Counted from the first letter of the stretch, positions 17,732-26,947 are shown. The stretch is 64,000 nucleotides of DNA from Methanoculleus taiwanensis (GCF_004102725.1 NZ_LHQS01000001.1:875806-939805); one strand, 5' to 3'. The notes: generated from the sequence alone by a model not told the origin. Numbers and translations are program-made.

Positions 17732-18931
17732 TCACTCCTCCGGTACCCGCCCCGTTCCCGGCCGCCACCGCTGCAGGGCGTACGCGAGAGCCATGCCGGC
17801 GATGAACGCGACCGTGAGCCCGACCGCGAGCGTGAGTACGGCGATAACCCCGGTGACGATATACGAATCGGTCTTGATGCTGTGCTTTCCGAGTTCGATC
17901 CCGACGAAGACCAGGAGCCCGCCGAAGATGCCGATCGGGATCAGGGTCAGCACCTCGGGAGGCGCGAAGAGCAATGCGAAGGCGAGGATGAAGAGGCCTG
18001 CGGCGATGTTCGCTCCACCGGTGCGGGCACCGAACCGGTACTGGGCTGCCATCCCCCCGGCACCGTGGCACATCGGAAACCCGCCGAAGGGTGTCGAGAC
18101 CAGGTTCATCAGGCCGATCGTCCGGGAGAGGCGGTCGGGTTTGACCTCCTTTCCGAAGAGATCGATCGTCAGGAGCGAAGTCGCGAGGATGGCGTTCGCC
18201 AGGGTCAGGGGGATCTGCGGGAGGGCAAGCGTCCATGCACCGCTGATAAAGTCCGCGAACGTGGGAACGATCAGGTGCGGGAGGGGGATGAGGCGGAACG
18301 GTGGGAACCCGACCGTGAGGATGCCGGCGGCAAGACCGATCGCGATCACGACCAGGGCCGAAATGTCCGGCAGCCGGGTCCGGTTTGCGAGAACGAAGAA
18401 GACGAGGATGATGGCGATCGAGAGCACGGCGAAGAGAAGATCGTCGATAATATAGCCAAGCGACGTCCTGAGCAGCAGGAGTGCAAGCCCTGCCTGGACA
18501 CCGCGGATGACGCTCTGCGGGATCCACTTTCGGATACGCTCCATCCCGCCGATGACCCCGAGGATGAAGAAGAGGACTCCGAGAGTAATTCCCGCTGCCG
18601 CGATTACATCTCCTGTTATTCCTTCGGCGATGACGATCGCCCCGATGGCCTTCATCGGTTCGATAGGAATCGGGAGCCTGTAGTAGAGGCCGGCGATGAT
18701 GTACCAGGCCGCGAGGAAGAGGAAGATGTGGCTGATATTGACATCCGAGACGAGGGCGACCCCGAGGATGATCGGGAATATCGTGCCGATATCCCCGAGT
18801 CCGCCTGCGATCTCCTCAAGGGTGAACCGGATGCCTCCGGGATCGCTTCCCGTCTGAGCGTGCGATGCCACTCCCTTCCTCACGGGTAGTCTGTAGGCGG
18901 TAATGATGTTTGTTGATTTCGGTACCGGCAT
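17732..18931 (-). CDS. MOT1-type sulfate/molybdate permease
   Basis: This is a hydrophobic protein of about 400 residues with around ten or more membrane segments. The conserved MOT1 segment LPIPIEPMKAIGAIVIAEG, GGLGDIGTIFPI, and a later FGGFPMCHGAGGMAAQYRFG identify the molybdate-transporter branch related to SulP permeases. It is divergent from modA-trmO-modB-modC, which supports molybdate or tungstate as the substrate. The open frame begins at 19057; I prefer the ATG at 18931 because the residues before it are not family-like, but 18952 is possible. Confidence 0.85.
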   Translation of the reverse strand: MPVPKSTNIITAYRLPVRKGVASHAQTGSDPGGIRFTLEEIAGGLGDIGTIFPIILGVALVSDVNISHIFLFLAAWYIIAGLYYRLPIPIEPMKAIGAIVIAEGITGDVIAAAGITLGVLFFILGVIGGMERIRKWIPQSVIRGVQAGLALLLLRTSLGYIIDDLLFAVLSIAIILVFFVLANRTRLPDISALVVIAIGLAAGILTVGFPPFRLIPLPHLIVPTFADFISGAWTLALPQIPLTLANAILATSLLTIDLFGKEVKPDRLSRTIGLMNLVSTPFGGFPMCHGAGGMAAQYRFGARTGGANIAAGLFILAFALLFAPPEVLTLIPIGIFGGLLVFVGIELGKHSIKTDSYIVTGVIAVLTLAVGLTVAFIAGMALAYALQRWRPGTGRVPEE

Positions 18932-19089
18932 GAAAGCGGTGATCCGGATCATGCATGAGGTTATCGTCCGTTGCGTGTGGATCCGGGTCTTTTCTGCTTC
19001 TCCTTCAGCGTGAACCTGTTCTCCGGGTCTTGCCGGACCCCTCGTGCCGTCCTGCACCCGGAATCTGCGCCTGGCCGAATTTAAGTAAA

Positions 19090-19106
19090 GTTAATCAATT
19101 TAACTT
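19090..19106 (-). promoter_or_regulatory. AT-rich operator-like element upstream of modA
   Basis: On the minus strand this reads AAGTTAAATTGATTAAC, matching the tandem repeat at 136-170 at 14 of 17 aligned positions. The wider segment 19081-19108 is an imperfect palindrome with TTAAGT and ACTTAA ends. It lies about 23 bases upstream of the modA TATA box and between modA and the divergent MOT1 gene, so it may serve both. Confidence 0.5.
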
Positions 19107-19128
19107 AAGCGCCTTGCTGATGTGCTCC

Positions 19129-19137
19129 AATATAAAC
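19129..19137 (+). promoter_or_regulatory. TATA box of the molybdate operon
   Basis: AATATAAAC lies about 32 bases before the modA ATG at 19169, giving a very short or absent leader. There is no purine-rich ribosome-binding site before the ATG, which agrees with near-leaderless translation. Confidence 0.6.
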
Positions 19138-19168
19138 AGTTATCTTCTGCGGTCGGTCAATCCTTTTT

Positions 19169-19984
19169 ATGCACAACAAACGGATTGTTTTCATGCTGCT
19201 GCTCGTCACCTGTGCATCCGTCTTCATCTGCGGATGCACCGGTCCTGCAGCAACTGCTGAGTCGAATGAAGCCACAGGCGAGTCTGCATCGCTCCTGGTC
19301 TACTGCGGTGCCGGCATGCGTGAACCGATGGATGAGATCGGTACTGTCTTTACGGAGAAGTACGGTAACGCCGTAAACTACAATTTCGCTGGTTCGAGTG
19401 CACTGCTCTCGCAGATGGAACTGGTTAAGCAGGGCGATGTCTACATGCCGGGCGCGACCTCGTACTTCGATGCTGCCCGCGAGAAAGGCTTTGTCGAGAA
19501 GGAAGAACTCGTCGTCTACCACGTCCCGGTGATCGTCGTGCCGAAGGGCAACCCGGCAAATATCACCTGTCTTGCCGACCTCGCACGGCCGGGAGTCAAG
19601 GTGGAGCTCGGCGACGCGGAGGCCTGTGCCATCGGCAAGCTCTGTGACAGCCTGCTTGCTAAAAACGGTATCAAGGACGAAGTCTTTGCCAACACCGTTG
19701 CACGCACGGCGACGGTGAACGAGCTCATCGTCCACACCTCGCTCGGACAGACAGATGCCGCGATCGTCTGGGAGGATCTCTACGAAAGCGAGAAGCTCGA
19801 CCTTGTCAAGATCCCGAAGGAGCAGAATATCATCAAGATCGTTCCCATCGGCAGTCTGACCTTCTCCGAACAGAAGGAGCTCGCCGATCAGTTCGTCGCG
19901 TTTGTCTCCTCCGATGAGGGTAAGGCGATCTTCACTGCACACGGATTCACGACCTACCCCGACTCCTACTACGGGACGGTCTGA
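19169..19984 (+). CDS. Molybdate/tungstate ABC transporter substrate-binding lipoprotein
   Basis: This 271-residue protein has a signal peptide with lipobox ICGC (C23) and the extracellular oxyanion-binding fold: SLLVYCGAGMREPMDEIG, NFAGSSALLSQMELVKQGDV, and GQTDAAIVWED. This fits the ModA/WtpA group, which captures molybdate or tungstate for delivery to the membrane permease. It is the first gene of an operon with trmO, modB and modC homologues. Molybdate and tungstate cannot be separated from sequence alone. Confidence 0.92.
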   Translation: MHNKRIVFMLLLVTCASVFICGCTGPAATAESNEATGESASLLVYCGAGMREPMDEIGTVFTEKYGNAVNYNFAGSSALLSQMELVKQGDVYMPGATSYFDAAREKGFVEKEELVVYHVPVIVVPKGNPANITCLADLARPGVKVELGDAEACAIGKLCDSLLAKNGIKDEVFANTVARTATVNELIVHTSLGQTDAAIVWEDLYESEKLDLVKIPKEQNIIKIVPIGSLTFSEQKELADQFVAFVSSDEGKAIFTAHGFTTYPDSYYGTV

Positions 19985-20046
19985 TCGGGTTACTACACGA
20001 GGGGATGGTAATTACCGTGAACAGAAACTACCAGGACGTGAAAACC

Positions 20047-20553
20047 ATGGAGATCCGATACCGACCGATAGGCATCGTTCATTCAGAGTTCACCGAGCAG
20101 GATGAGACACCGATTCAGGGGATCTTCAACGAGTCAGTTGGACGGGTTGAGGTCTTCCCTGAGTACGCGGAGGGACTGCGGGACATCGAGTCCTTCTCGC
20201 ACATAATTCTCCTCTACCATTTCGACCGGGCGGGTGAGTGCACCCTCCTCCAGAAGCCGTTCCTGGACGGCGAAAAGGAGCGCGGTATCTTTGCCATCAG
20301 GCACTTCAAGCGCCCGAACCCGATCGGCATCTCGATCGTCAGGCTGCTCGGCGTGCACGGGAACGTGCTCGAGATCAAAGGGGTGGACGTCCTCGACGGG
20401 ACGCCGCTGATCGATATCAAACCCTATGTCTACCGGTTCGATCACCGCGATGAAGTCCGGAGCGGATGGGTAGACGACCAGCACATCGACGACATCGCCG
20501 AGTGGAACAGCACGCCAAGGGCGCTACGGGACCGGGAGAGGACGAACCAGTGA
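20047..20553 (+). CDS. TrmO-family methyltransferase inside the molybdate operon
   Basis: This encodes 168 residues of the TrmO/TsaA family: YRPIGIVHSEF at the N-terminus, the signature FKRPNPIGISIVRL, and LDGTPLIDIKPYVYRFD. Known members methylate t6A37 in tRNA. The open frame begins at 20005; I prefer the ATG at 20047, where the family sequence starts and AGGA lies upstream. It lies 62 bases after modA, and its stop overlaps the GTG of modB, so it is firmly part of the transporter operon. A second paralogue is at 530-1087. Its role next to a metal transporter is unexplained. Confidence 0.88.
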   Translation: MEIRYRPIGIVHSEFTEQDETPIQGIFNESVGRVEVFPEYAEGLRDIESFSHIILLYHFDRAGECTLLQKPFLDGEKERGIFAIRHFKRPNPIGISIVRLLGVHGNVLEIKGVDVLDGTPLIDIKPYVYRFDHRDEVRSGWVDDQHIDDIAEWNSTPRALRDRERTNQ

Positions 20554-21344
20554 GAGGTCTTTTCCGCTCGCCGCTGAAGGTAGTCACTATCGGCGCGGGC
20601 GTTGGGCTCGCCACGTTCATTGTGGTGCTCCTCGTTATGGTGATGAGCCATCCGACTCTGGACGGCCTCATCTCCTCACTCCTCTCTTCCGAGATCCGGT
20701 TCGCCATCTACCTGAGCCTGGCGACGTCGTTTGTCTCGACGATCCTCTGCATCCTGATCGGTGTTCCGGCGGCGTACGCACTTGCACGCTACGACTTCTT
20801 CGGGAAGCACGCCGTAAACACGATCCTCGACATGCCGCTCGCGCTCCCGCCGCTCGTGGCGGGTGTCGGGCTGCTGCTCTTCTTCGGTGCGAGCCCGATA
20901 GGAAAAGCGCTGGCGATGGCGGGACTGGTCTTCGTCTTTACGCCTCTCGGGATCATCGTCGCGCAGTTCTTCGTCAACGTCCCCTTTATGCTGCGCATCA
21001 TGCGGTCCACCTTCGAGGGGATCAGCCCCCGGTACGAGTACGTGGCAAAGACGCTCGGGTGCACCGATACCCAGGCGCTCTGGCGTGTTACCCTGCCGAT
21101 GGCGGCGAATGGGTTCCTTGCAGGCTCGGTGATCACCTGGGCGAAGGGTATTGGGGAGTTCGGTGCCGCGCTGATGATCGCCGGGGCAACCCGCATGGTG
21201 ACCGAGACGCTGCCGATCTCCCTCTTCCTGAACATGTCGTGCGGGAAACTGAACCTCGCCATCTCGGCGGCGACCATCCTGATCGCCATCAGCGTCGTCT
21301 CGCTCTACGTCTTCGAACGCTACGGCGGGTGGGCGCGCCTGTAG
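20550..21344 (+). CDS. Molybdate/tungstate ABC transporter permease
   Basis: This 264-residue membrane protein has about five or six transmembrane helices and the ABC permease loop motif EYVAKTLGCTDTQALWRVTLP followed by KGIGEFGAALMIAG. It forms the channel of a ModABC/WtpABC importer. The start is the GTG at 20550, overlapping the previous stop (GTGA); the open frame to 20466 is not family-like. It lies between trmO and the ATPase gene. Confidence 0.92.
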   Translation: MRGLFRSPLKVVTIGAGVGLATFIVVLLVMVMSHPTLDGLISSLLSSEIRFAIYLSLATSFVSTILCILIGVPAAYALARYDFFGKHAVNTILDMPLALPPLVAGVGLLLFFGASPIGKALAMAGLVFVFTPLGIIVAQFFVNVPFMLRIMRSTFEGISPRYEYVAKTLGCTDTQALWRVTLPMAANGFLAGSVITWAKGIGEFGAALMIAGATRMVTETLPISLFLNMSCGKLNLAISAATILIAISVVSLYVFERYGGWARL

Positions 21345-21354
21345 GAGTGAACGG

Positions 21355-22413
21355 ATGCTGCAGATAACGAACGTATCAAAGGATATGGGTGAATTTTTCC
21401 TCGACAGCGTCTCGCTTGAGGTTCTGGACGGGGAGTACCTGGTGATCATCGGCCCGACCGGAGCGGGAAAGACGATCCTTCTCGAGACGGTTGCCGGAAT
21501 CTACGAACCGGACTCCGGAGAGATCCGCCTCGACGGACGCGAGATCACCGATGCACCGCCGAAGGATCGGAAGATCTGTATGGTCTATCAGGACTACATG
21601 CTCTTCCCGCACCTGACGGTTGAGGAGAATATCGGGTTTGGCCTGAAGTCGAAGAAGGTCCCGAAAGAGGAGATTGCTGAGGCGGTCCGGAAGTATGCGA
21701 CGATGCTGAACATCGCCCACCTGCTCCACCGGTATCCGGGCACGCTCTCCGGCGGCGAGCAGCAGCGGGCTGCGATTGCGCGCGCGATGGTTATGAGCCC
21801 GCGAGCGCTTCTCCTGGACGAGCCTCTCAGTGCGCTGGATGCAAAGACCCGCGAGATCCTCCGCAGGGAGCTCAAGTCGCTGCATGCCCTCACGAAGACG
21901 ACCGTCATCCACATAACGCACAACTTCGAGGAGGTCTTCGATCTTGCCGACCGTGTCGCTATCATGAATCAGGGTCGGATCGTCCAGATCGGGATGCCCG
22001 ACGAGATCTTCCGGCGGCCGAAGGACCGGTTTGTGGCAGACTTTGTGGGTGCGACGAATGTTTTCCGGGGTGTATCGTCCGTTGATGACGGCATCGCCGT
22101 TATCGCGATCGACGGGCCGCAGATACGTGCTCATTCGGCTGAGGAAGGAGAGGTCTACGTCTCCGTCCGGCCGGAGGATATTCTGATCTCAACAGAGCCC
22201 CTCGCTTCGCCGGTGCGGAACTCATTCCCCGGAACGATCCGCGAGATCGTGCACGTCGGCGCAGTCGTCAGGCTCACGGTTGATGCAGGAGCGGAATTTA
22301 TCGTTGCCCTGACACGGCAGGGATTCGAGGAGACCGGTCTTTCCGTCGGCGATCCGGTTTTCATCGCATTCAAAGCCACTGCCGCCCACGTCTTCCCCGG
22401 CGGGAACGCCTGA
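21355..22413 (+). CDS. Molybdate/tungstate ABC transporter ATP-binding protein
   Basis: This 352-residue ATPase has a Walker A motif (GPTGAGKT, about residues 31-38), Q-loop VYQDYML, signature LSGGEQQRA, Walker B LLLDEPLSALD and the switch histidine in ITHNFEE. The last 110 residues form a TOBE-like domain, probably an oxyanion-sensing regulatory part. It powers the transporter encoded just upstream, starting 10 bases after modB. Confidence 0.93.
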   Translation: MLQITNVSKDMGEFFLDSVSLEVLDGEYLVIIGPTGAGKTILLETVAGIYEPDSGEIRLDGREITDAPPKDRKICMVYQDYMLFPHLTVEENIGFGLKSKKVPKEEIAEAVRKYATMLNIAHLLHRYPGTLSGGEQQRAAIARAMVMSPRALLLDEPLSALDAKTREILRRELKSLHALTKTTVIHITHNFEEVFDLADRVAIMNQGRIVQIGMPDEIFRRPKDRFVADFVGATNVFRGVSSVDDGIAVIAIDGPQIRAHSAEEGEVYVSVRPEDILISTEPLASPVRNSFPGTIREIVHVGAVVRLTVDAGAEFIVALTRQGFEETGLSVGDPVFIAFKATAAHVFPGGNA

Positions 22414-22699
22414 GTCTCCCGGACCCCCCCTCATTCTCTTCTCGGGGCGATAGCGGTGAAGCGTCCCGGATGCCTGCGACGACGGTGCCCCCGCGCCCGG
22501 GCTCCGCCGGATGATCAGGCTCTCCGTGTGGTGCCGGGAGACGCACTGCCGGGCGGTCTGTGCATATTCCGGGTTCCCGGGATCGGTGAGAACCGTATGA
22601 AAAACCCTGGCCGCCCATTTCTTGCCGTAACGGCGTTTTATCCGGAATCTATCCGTATCCGGGGGCTTTTCTTCGGTGGAGACTGCCCGGTTCTATGGC
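22414..22699. other. Intergenic region, no gene seen
   Basis: This GC-rich stretch follows the molybdate operon and precedes the promoter of the metallo-hydrolase. The plus- and minus-strand frames are short and lack family features or ribosome-binding sites. I see no RNA gene in it. Confidence 0.5.
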
Positions 22700-22706
22700 T
22701 TTAAAT
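22700..22706 (+). promoter_or_regulatory. TATA box of the metallo-hydrolase gene
   Basis: TTTAAAT lies 25 bases before the ATG at 22731. This spacing indicates a leaderless transcript and rules out the upstream in-frame ATG at 22695. Confidence 0.65.
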
Positions 22707-22730
22707 CGGCAGAGTGCCAATATCTCCGGA

Positions 22731-23519
22731 ATGGAGCTGACCATCCTCGCCAGCGGAAGCAAAGGAAACTCTGCCTACCTGAACGGTGAGAGCGGTGCGC
22801 TGCTCATCGACGCCGGGCTGAGTGCACGCGAACTCCTTCGCCGTCTCGGCCGTGCCGGCGGGGATGAAAAGCGAATCGAAGCAATTCTCCTCACGCACGA
22901 GCACTCGGATCACCTGCGCGGCGCAGACGTCCTCGCGAGGAAGCTCGGCGTCCCCGTCATCGCCACGGAAGGGACGCTGGCGGCGTTCTTCAATAAGTTC
23001 GGAGACCGGGGATGCGTCAAGGCGGAGCGGTGCGTTACGGGGGAGTCTTTTTCCCTCGGCGACTTTACCATAGAACCGTTTGCAATATCCCACGACGCCC
23101 GGGAACCCTGTGGTTACTGTATCGGCGAGCAGGATCTCCGGATCGGTTGCTGCACCGATACCGGCATCGTCACCGACGGGATGATGGAGCGCCTCGCCGC
23201 CTGCGACGCGGTTCTCCTCGAGAGCAACCACTGTCCTGAGATGCTCGAGAACGGCCCCTACCCCGTTTACCTGAAACAGCGGATCCGGTCGAAGCGTGGC
23301 CACCTCTCAAACTCCGCTGCATCACTCTGCCTCAGGACGATGGCCGGCCGGGTGGACTCCGTCCTCCTTGCTCACCTCAGTGAGGTGAACAACACCCATG
23401 AAAAAGCGCTCTCGACCGCTCTTAACGGTCTCGGTCTCTACGCCGACCGGATGCAGATCTCCGTCGCCCCGCAGCACCCGTGGGATGACAATCCCGCCGG
23501 GTGTGGCCTCCGCCTGTAA
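22731..23519 (+). CDS. Metallo-beta-lactamase-fold hydrolase (YycJ-like)
   Basis: This 262-residue protein begins MELTILASGSKGNS, with the metal-binding motif LTHEHSDHLRG, a later SHDAREPCGY, the aspartate in TDTGIVTD, and the histidine in LAHLSEVNN. This order matches the YycJ/WalJ-type branch of the MBL superfamily, often DNA- or RNA-processing nucleases. The substrate is not known. It is convergent with the downstream PAS-protein gene. Confidence 0.88.
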   Translation: MELTILASGSKGNSAYLNGESGALLIDAGLSARELLRRLGRAGGDEKRIEAILLTHEHSDHLRGADVLARKLGVPVIATEGTLAAFFNKFGDRGCVKAERCVTGESFSLGDFTIEPFAISHDAREPCGYCIGEQDLRIGCCTDTGIVTDGMMERLAACDAVLLESNHCPEMLENGPYPVYLKQRIRSKRGHLSNSAASLCLRTMAGRVDSVLLAHLSEVNNTHEKALSTALNGLGLYADRMQISVAPQHPWDDNPAGCGLRL

Positions 23520-23529
23520 GGCGGCGTGT

Positions 23530-24900
23530 CTATTCTTTCTGCTGCGACGGATCGAGCGGTATACTGTCGAGCCCGGTGAAGATCTCGTCCTCGAACTCTG
23601 CGGGTTCTCCGGGATGCGCGAGCGACTCCTCCGCAGCTCTCCGTTCGGTGATCTCGATCTCGTGGAGCAGGCGCCGGAGCTGCTGGTTCGCCTCGTCGAG
23701 TTCCAGTGTGCGTTCCTCCACCAGATCCTCGAGGTGCTCGCGGTACCGCCGGAGTTCCTCCTCGGCGCGTCGCCGCTCGGTGATGTCACGGAGGATCACC
23801 ATCAGTTGCCTCTCGCGGAGCGGCACTATCCGCGCCTCGAAACACCGCCGCCCATCGGGGAGGCGGAGCGAGAACTCCTGCGACGTTATTGTCTCCCCTT
23901 CGAGCGCCCGTGCAATGGCTTCGAGAAAGGCCTGGCCGTCTTCCTGCGGGAGAATCTCCCGGATCTTTCTGCCAAGCAGCACCTGCGGGGAGAACGAGAG
24001 ATCCGCCTTCTCTCCCGCCCTGAACTCGAGAATGGTGCTGTCGAAGTTCACCCGGAGATACAGGTCGGGGAACGCATCGATCACCGCTTCGAGCTCGCCT
24101 GTTGCCTGTTTAAGTTGCTCCTCGACGGCGCTGCGTTCGGTGATGTCGAGCATGGCAAGGAGGGTTGCCCCCCCCTCGAGGTCAGTCGACCGGATCTCAA
24201 TCTCCCTGACCCTGCCGTCGCCGCAGACGACGCTGAAGACGCCGGGTCTTCTGTTCCTGATGATCTGCTCGTTCCAGGCATCGAGTACCTTTGCCCTGTA
24301 CATCGGATTCGGGTGCACCCGGGTAAACCAGGTGAGCAGGTCCGGAACATCCTCGATCGAGTAGATCGTGATCGCGGTGAACGTCCGGTTTGCATAGATG
24401 CTTCTGCCGTCAGCATCGAGGAGGAGAATCGCGTAGGGAGCGCTCTCGAGGGCGCTGATGAGGGTGGTCTTATCGATTCCGGGCGACGATGCCTGCTCCA
24501 CCCGCCTGATCCTCCGGTAGGTATCGATTCGCCCGCCGGATGCCGGCCCGTCCCTGACGACGACACTTGCATACTCGACCTCGCAGAAGCTGCCCGCATC
24601 GTCGGCAAAACGAAGTGTCGCCGCCGGAATGTCGCGGTCGGATCGGATCGCCTCGGCGATGGTCTCACAGCACACCGGTTCGTCCGCCAGGCGCGGGGCG
24701 AGATAACGTGCGAAAAACTCGCCGGCCTGCATCCCGATGACGCTCTCATGACGGGTACCGAACAAAGCCTCCGCTGAACGGTTCAGGTACCGGATCGTCC
24801 GGTCGCCACCGGTGTGGACGATCGCGTACGGGAGTTCGTCGATAAGATGCGGTGTCGCGTTCAATACTGACTTGTTGCGTGTTTCCCTTGATATAGGCAT
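23530..24900 (-). CDS. PAS-domain sensor protein without a kinase domain
   Basis: This 456-residue protein has three PAS-type segments: about residues 20-135 (LPYAIVHTGGDRTIRYLNRS), 145-260 (APYAILLLDADGRSIYANR) and 270-385 (AFPDLYLRVNFDSTILEFR), followed by a coiled coil with an HLEDLVEERTLELDEANQQL type sequence. No histidine kinase, HATPase or other output domain follows, so it may act by protein interaction. TTTAAATA on the minus strand, about 15-23 bases upstream of the ATG, is its probable promoter. Confidence 0.85.
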   Translation of the reverse strand: MPISRETRNKSVLNATPHLIDELPYAIVHTGGDRTIRYLNRSAEALFGTRHESVIGMQAGEFFARYLAPRLADEPVCCETIAEAIRSDRDIPAATLRFADDAGSFCEVEYASVVVRDGPASGGRIDTYRRIRRVEQASSPGIDKTTLISALESAPYAILLLDADGRSIYANRTFTAITIYSIEDVPDLLTWFTRVHPNPMYRAKVLDAWNEQIIRNRRPGVFSVVCGDGRVREIEIRSTDLEGGATLLAMLDITERSAVEEQLKQATGELEAVIDAFPDLYLRVNFDSTILEFRAGEKADLSFSPQVLLGRKIREILPQEDGQAFLEAIARALEGETITSQEFSLRLPDGRRCFEARIVPLRERQLMVILRDITERRRAEEELRRYREHLEDLVEERTLELDEANQQLRRLLHEIEITERRAAEESLAHPGEPAEFEDEIFTGLDSIPLDPSQQKE

Positions 24901-25027
24901 CGCTCTGCTATTCCGTATTTAAATGGTTAAATTTGATTTACCGGGGTGTGCCGGCGGCTTCTATGCCGGTAACCATTCTTCGGCGGTTTTTGATCCGATC
25001 CGGCTCCCGATCGGTAACCCGCCGGGA

Positions 25028-25690
25028 TCACCACGTCGCCCTGGCGGTATCGAAGACCTCCGCATATGTGCTCCCCCTAACGGCGATACTCCGGTACCGT
25101 GCAAGACCTCTGGCGACCTCATCGTAGGGTATGAGCGAAAGCTGGGTGCGGTGATGCCTGATAGCTTCCGTCTTCCGGTCGATAACGGTTGATACGTCGA
25201 TTGCCCGGCGATACTCCCGGAGCGGTGTCCAGACCTCATAGAGGCGGATTTCGGTGACGGTATGCTGTCCGCTGCCCATCTCCTGGAAGTACGGTGTCGA
25301 CGCCCTGCGGCAGGCATCCAGAGTCGCTGCGGCAAGAGCACGGTGATCGGGATGGGCGTCTTCCTGATGGTGCACATAAACGATCTCCGGCCGCTCCGAC
25401 CGGATGATCTTCCCGAGTTCGGTCACCAGATCGTAGCCTGCATATGCAAGTTGTCCATCACTGAATGGAAGAAAAATCAGTCTTTTCGCGCCCAGAACCG
25501 CTGCGGAATGCTCGGCCTCGGTCCTGCGGAGGGGCATAAGCTGATCCTTCGGGATAGTCGCCGAGCCTGCTGCCCCGTCCGTGGCGTATACAACCGTTAC
25601 GTCGTCACCGGAATCAGCGTGAAGGATCAGGCTCCCTCCGCACCCGATATCCGGATCGTCCTGGTGTGCACCAATTGCAAGAATCCTCAT
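25028..25690 (-). CDS. PIG-L/LmbE-family deacetylase
   Basis: This 220-residue enzyme has the metal-binding start MRILAIGAHQDDPDIGCGG (a variant of the AHPDD motif with Gln in place of Pro) and the histidine pair in EDAHPDHRALAAA. The family removes N-acetyl groups from sugar conjugates with a zinc ion. No glycan or thiol-cofactor genes surround it, so the substrate is open. It is transcribed in the same direction as the downstream PAS protein, separated by about 130 bases. Confidence 0.88.
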   Translation of the reverse strand: MRILAIGAHQDDPDIGCGGSLILHADSGDDVTVVYATDGAAGSATIPKDQLMPLRRTEAEHSAAVLGAKRLIFLPFSDGQLAYAGYDLVTELGKIIRSERPEIVYVHHQEDAHPDHRALAAATLDACRRASTPYFQEMGSGQHTVTEIRLYEVWTPLREYRRAIDVSTVIDRKTEAIRHHRTQLSLIPYDEVARGLARYRSIAVRGSTYAEVFDTARATW

Positions 25691-25756
25691 ACGATCACTG
25701 ATCGATGAGGAGGTTCATTGGTTTTGCGCAACAGTCTGCCGGGCTGAGGGTCCCGG

Positions 25757-26947
25757 TCAGTCCTGCCTGATGCCGAGCGTCTGCATGCAGAACTGATCGA
25801 CGGCGGTAATGAGGGTGCCCCTCGCCCGCTTTGCCCGTTCCGGGTCGTCGCGGTGTGCATCACGGAAGATGTACTCGAGCGCGGTCATGAAGTGATTCCT
25901 CTTCCCGAAGGCCTTCTTCGCCTCCAGAAAGCAGAGGTGGGCTTCGTTCTGCCGGTTGCACATCAGCTCGAAGGCTATATCGAGCAGCAGGAGCAGGCGG
26001 GAGGGGAACTCTTTGAGGAGTGCCAGCTTTCGGAAACTGTAGTACGACGACGGCTGCGCCCCGAAGACAGCGAGTTTCAGCCCGAAGTATATCGGTTCGT
26101 GATCGTCCGGGTACTGCTGCATCATCTGTTTGACGATGGCTGCGGCCGCGTTGCCGTCCCGCTGTTCTATCCGGAGGGTGAACGCCTCCGTCAGGAAATA
26201 CTTGTCGTCGTGGAACCGTTCGGTGGCGAGCGCGACGAGGCGCTGCCGTCGCTGCGTATCTTCATCGAGCCTCGCCTTCCGGATCCCGAGGCGGAGAAAC
26301 TCCGGCTCGCTCGGGAACCATTCGACCGCCTGCTCCTGCATGAACCAGAAGATTTTGTCGAGCTGCGAGTCCTTCTGGTTAAAGAGGATGAGGCGGTTCT
26401 GTGGGGGGTTCGCCCGAATAAGCGTGATCATCTCCTCGCGGGCGTGTAGTTCCATATTCCCCGGGCGAAACGGGGTTAGTGGCTTTGCGGCCGGTTTCTG
26501 GTGCTGGCCGAGCCGGTAAAAGCAGTAGGCGATGGCGGTATTGATGCGGGCGTCGGCGTTCCGGTGTTTTATCAGGTAATCGAGCGCCTGGCTGAAGTTT
26601 CCGCTGTTCATCAGTTTCAGCCCGGCGATGACGTCGAGGGTTGCCCTGCCTTTCCGGCGCCGCTTGTTGCCCATTGCGTGGCGGAGCACCTTTTCGAGAA
26701 AGTCCACATCGGGCTGGTGCCGGATCGTATTGAGGAGCTTTAAGGTGACGGCATCGATGAACTCGTCGTACTCCCGGTCGGGCAGCGACGGGAACGATCG
26801 GTCGAGAGACGCAGCAACGTGGCCGAAGAATACCGGGAGATTCATCTCGATCGTGTCGATATTCCTCTCGATATACTCGGACATGGAGGCTTCCAGCTGA
26901 TCGAGTCTCCGGCTCTGGACGGCATCGGGTTGCCACGGCTCCTCCAT
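25757..26947 (-). CDS. Conserved hypothetical helical protein
   Basis: I do not recognise this 396-residue protein. It is rich in predicted alpha-helices, with a basic patch NKRRRKGRA (about residues 93-101) and repeat-like helical pairs ([33 protein letters not shown], ...[18 protein letters not shown]) that resemble TPR or HEAT-like repeats. No signal peptide or membrane segment is seen. It is divergent from the DNA ligase gene. Its codon and base use match its neighbours, so it looks like a real native gene. Confidence 0.8.
   Translation of the reverse strand: MEEPWQPDAVQSRRLDQLEASMSEYIERNIDTIEMNLPVFFGHVAASLDRSFPSLPDREYDEFIDAVTLKLLNTIRHQPDVDFLEKVLRHAMGNKRRRKGRATLDVIAGLKLMNSGNFSQALDYLIKHRNADARINTAIAYCFYRLGQHQKPAAKPLTPFRPGNMELHAREEMITLIRANPPQNRLILFNQKDSQLDKIFWFMQEQAVEWFPSEPEFLRLGIRKARLDEDTQRRQRLVALATERFHDDKYFLTEAFTLRIEQRDGNAAAAIVKQMMQQYPDDHEPIYFGLKLAVFGAQPSSYYSFRKLALLKEFPSRLLLLLDIAFELMCNRQNEAHLCFLEAKKAFGKRNHFMTALEYIFRDAHRDDPERAKRARGTLITAVDQFCMQTLGIRQD

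Noticed and set aside
17634..18527. N-terminal extension of the zinc-ribbon protein through the permease gene
   Set aside because: The zinc-ribbon gene has a strong ribosome-binding site at 17633, and the extension is out of frame antisense-free shadow of the MOT1 gene on the same strand.
24925..24942. Third copy of the AT-rich operator-like element
   Set aside because: GGTTAAATTTGATTTACC matches the 17-bp element at only about 12 positions and overlaps a TATA-rich promoter, so chance is likely.
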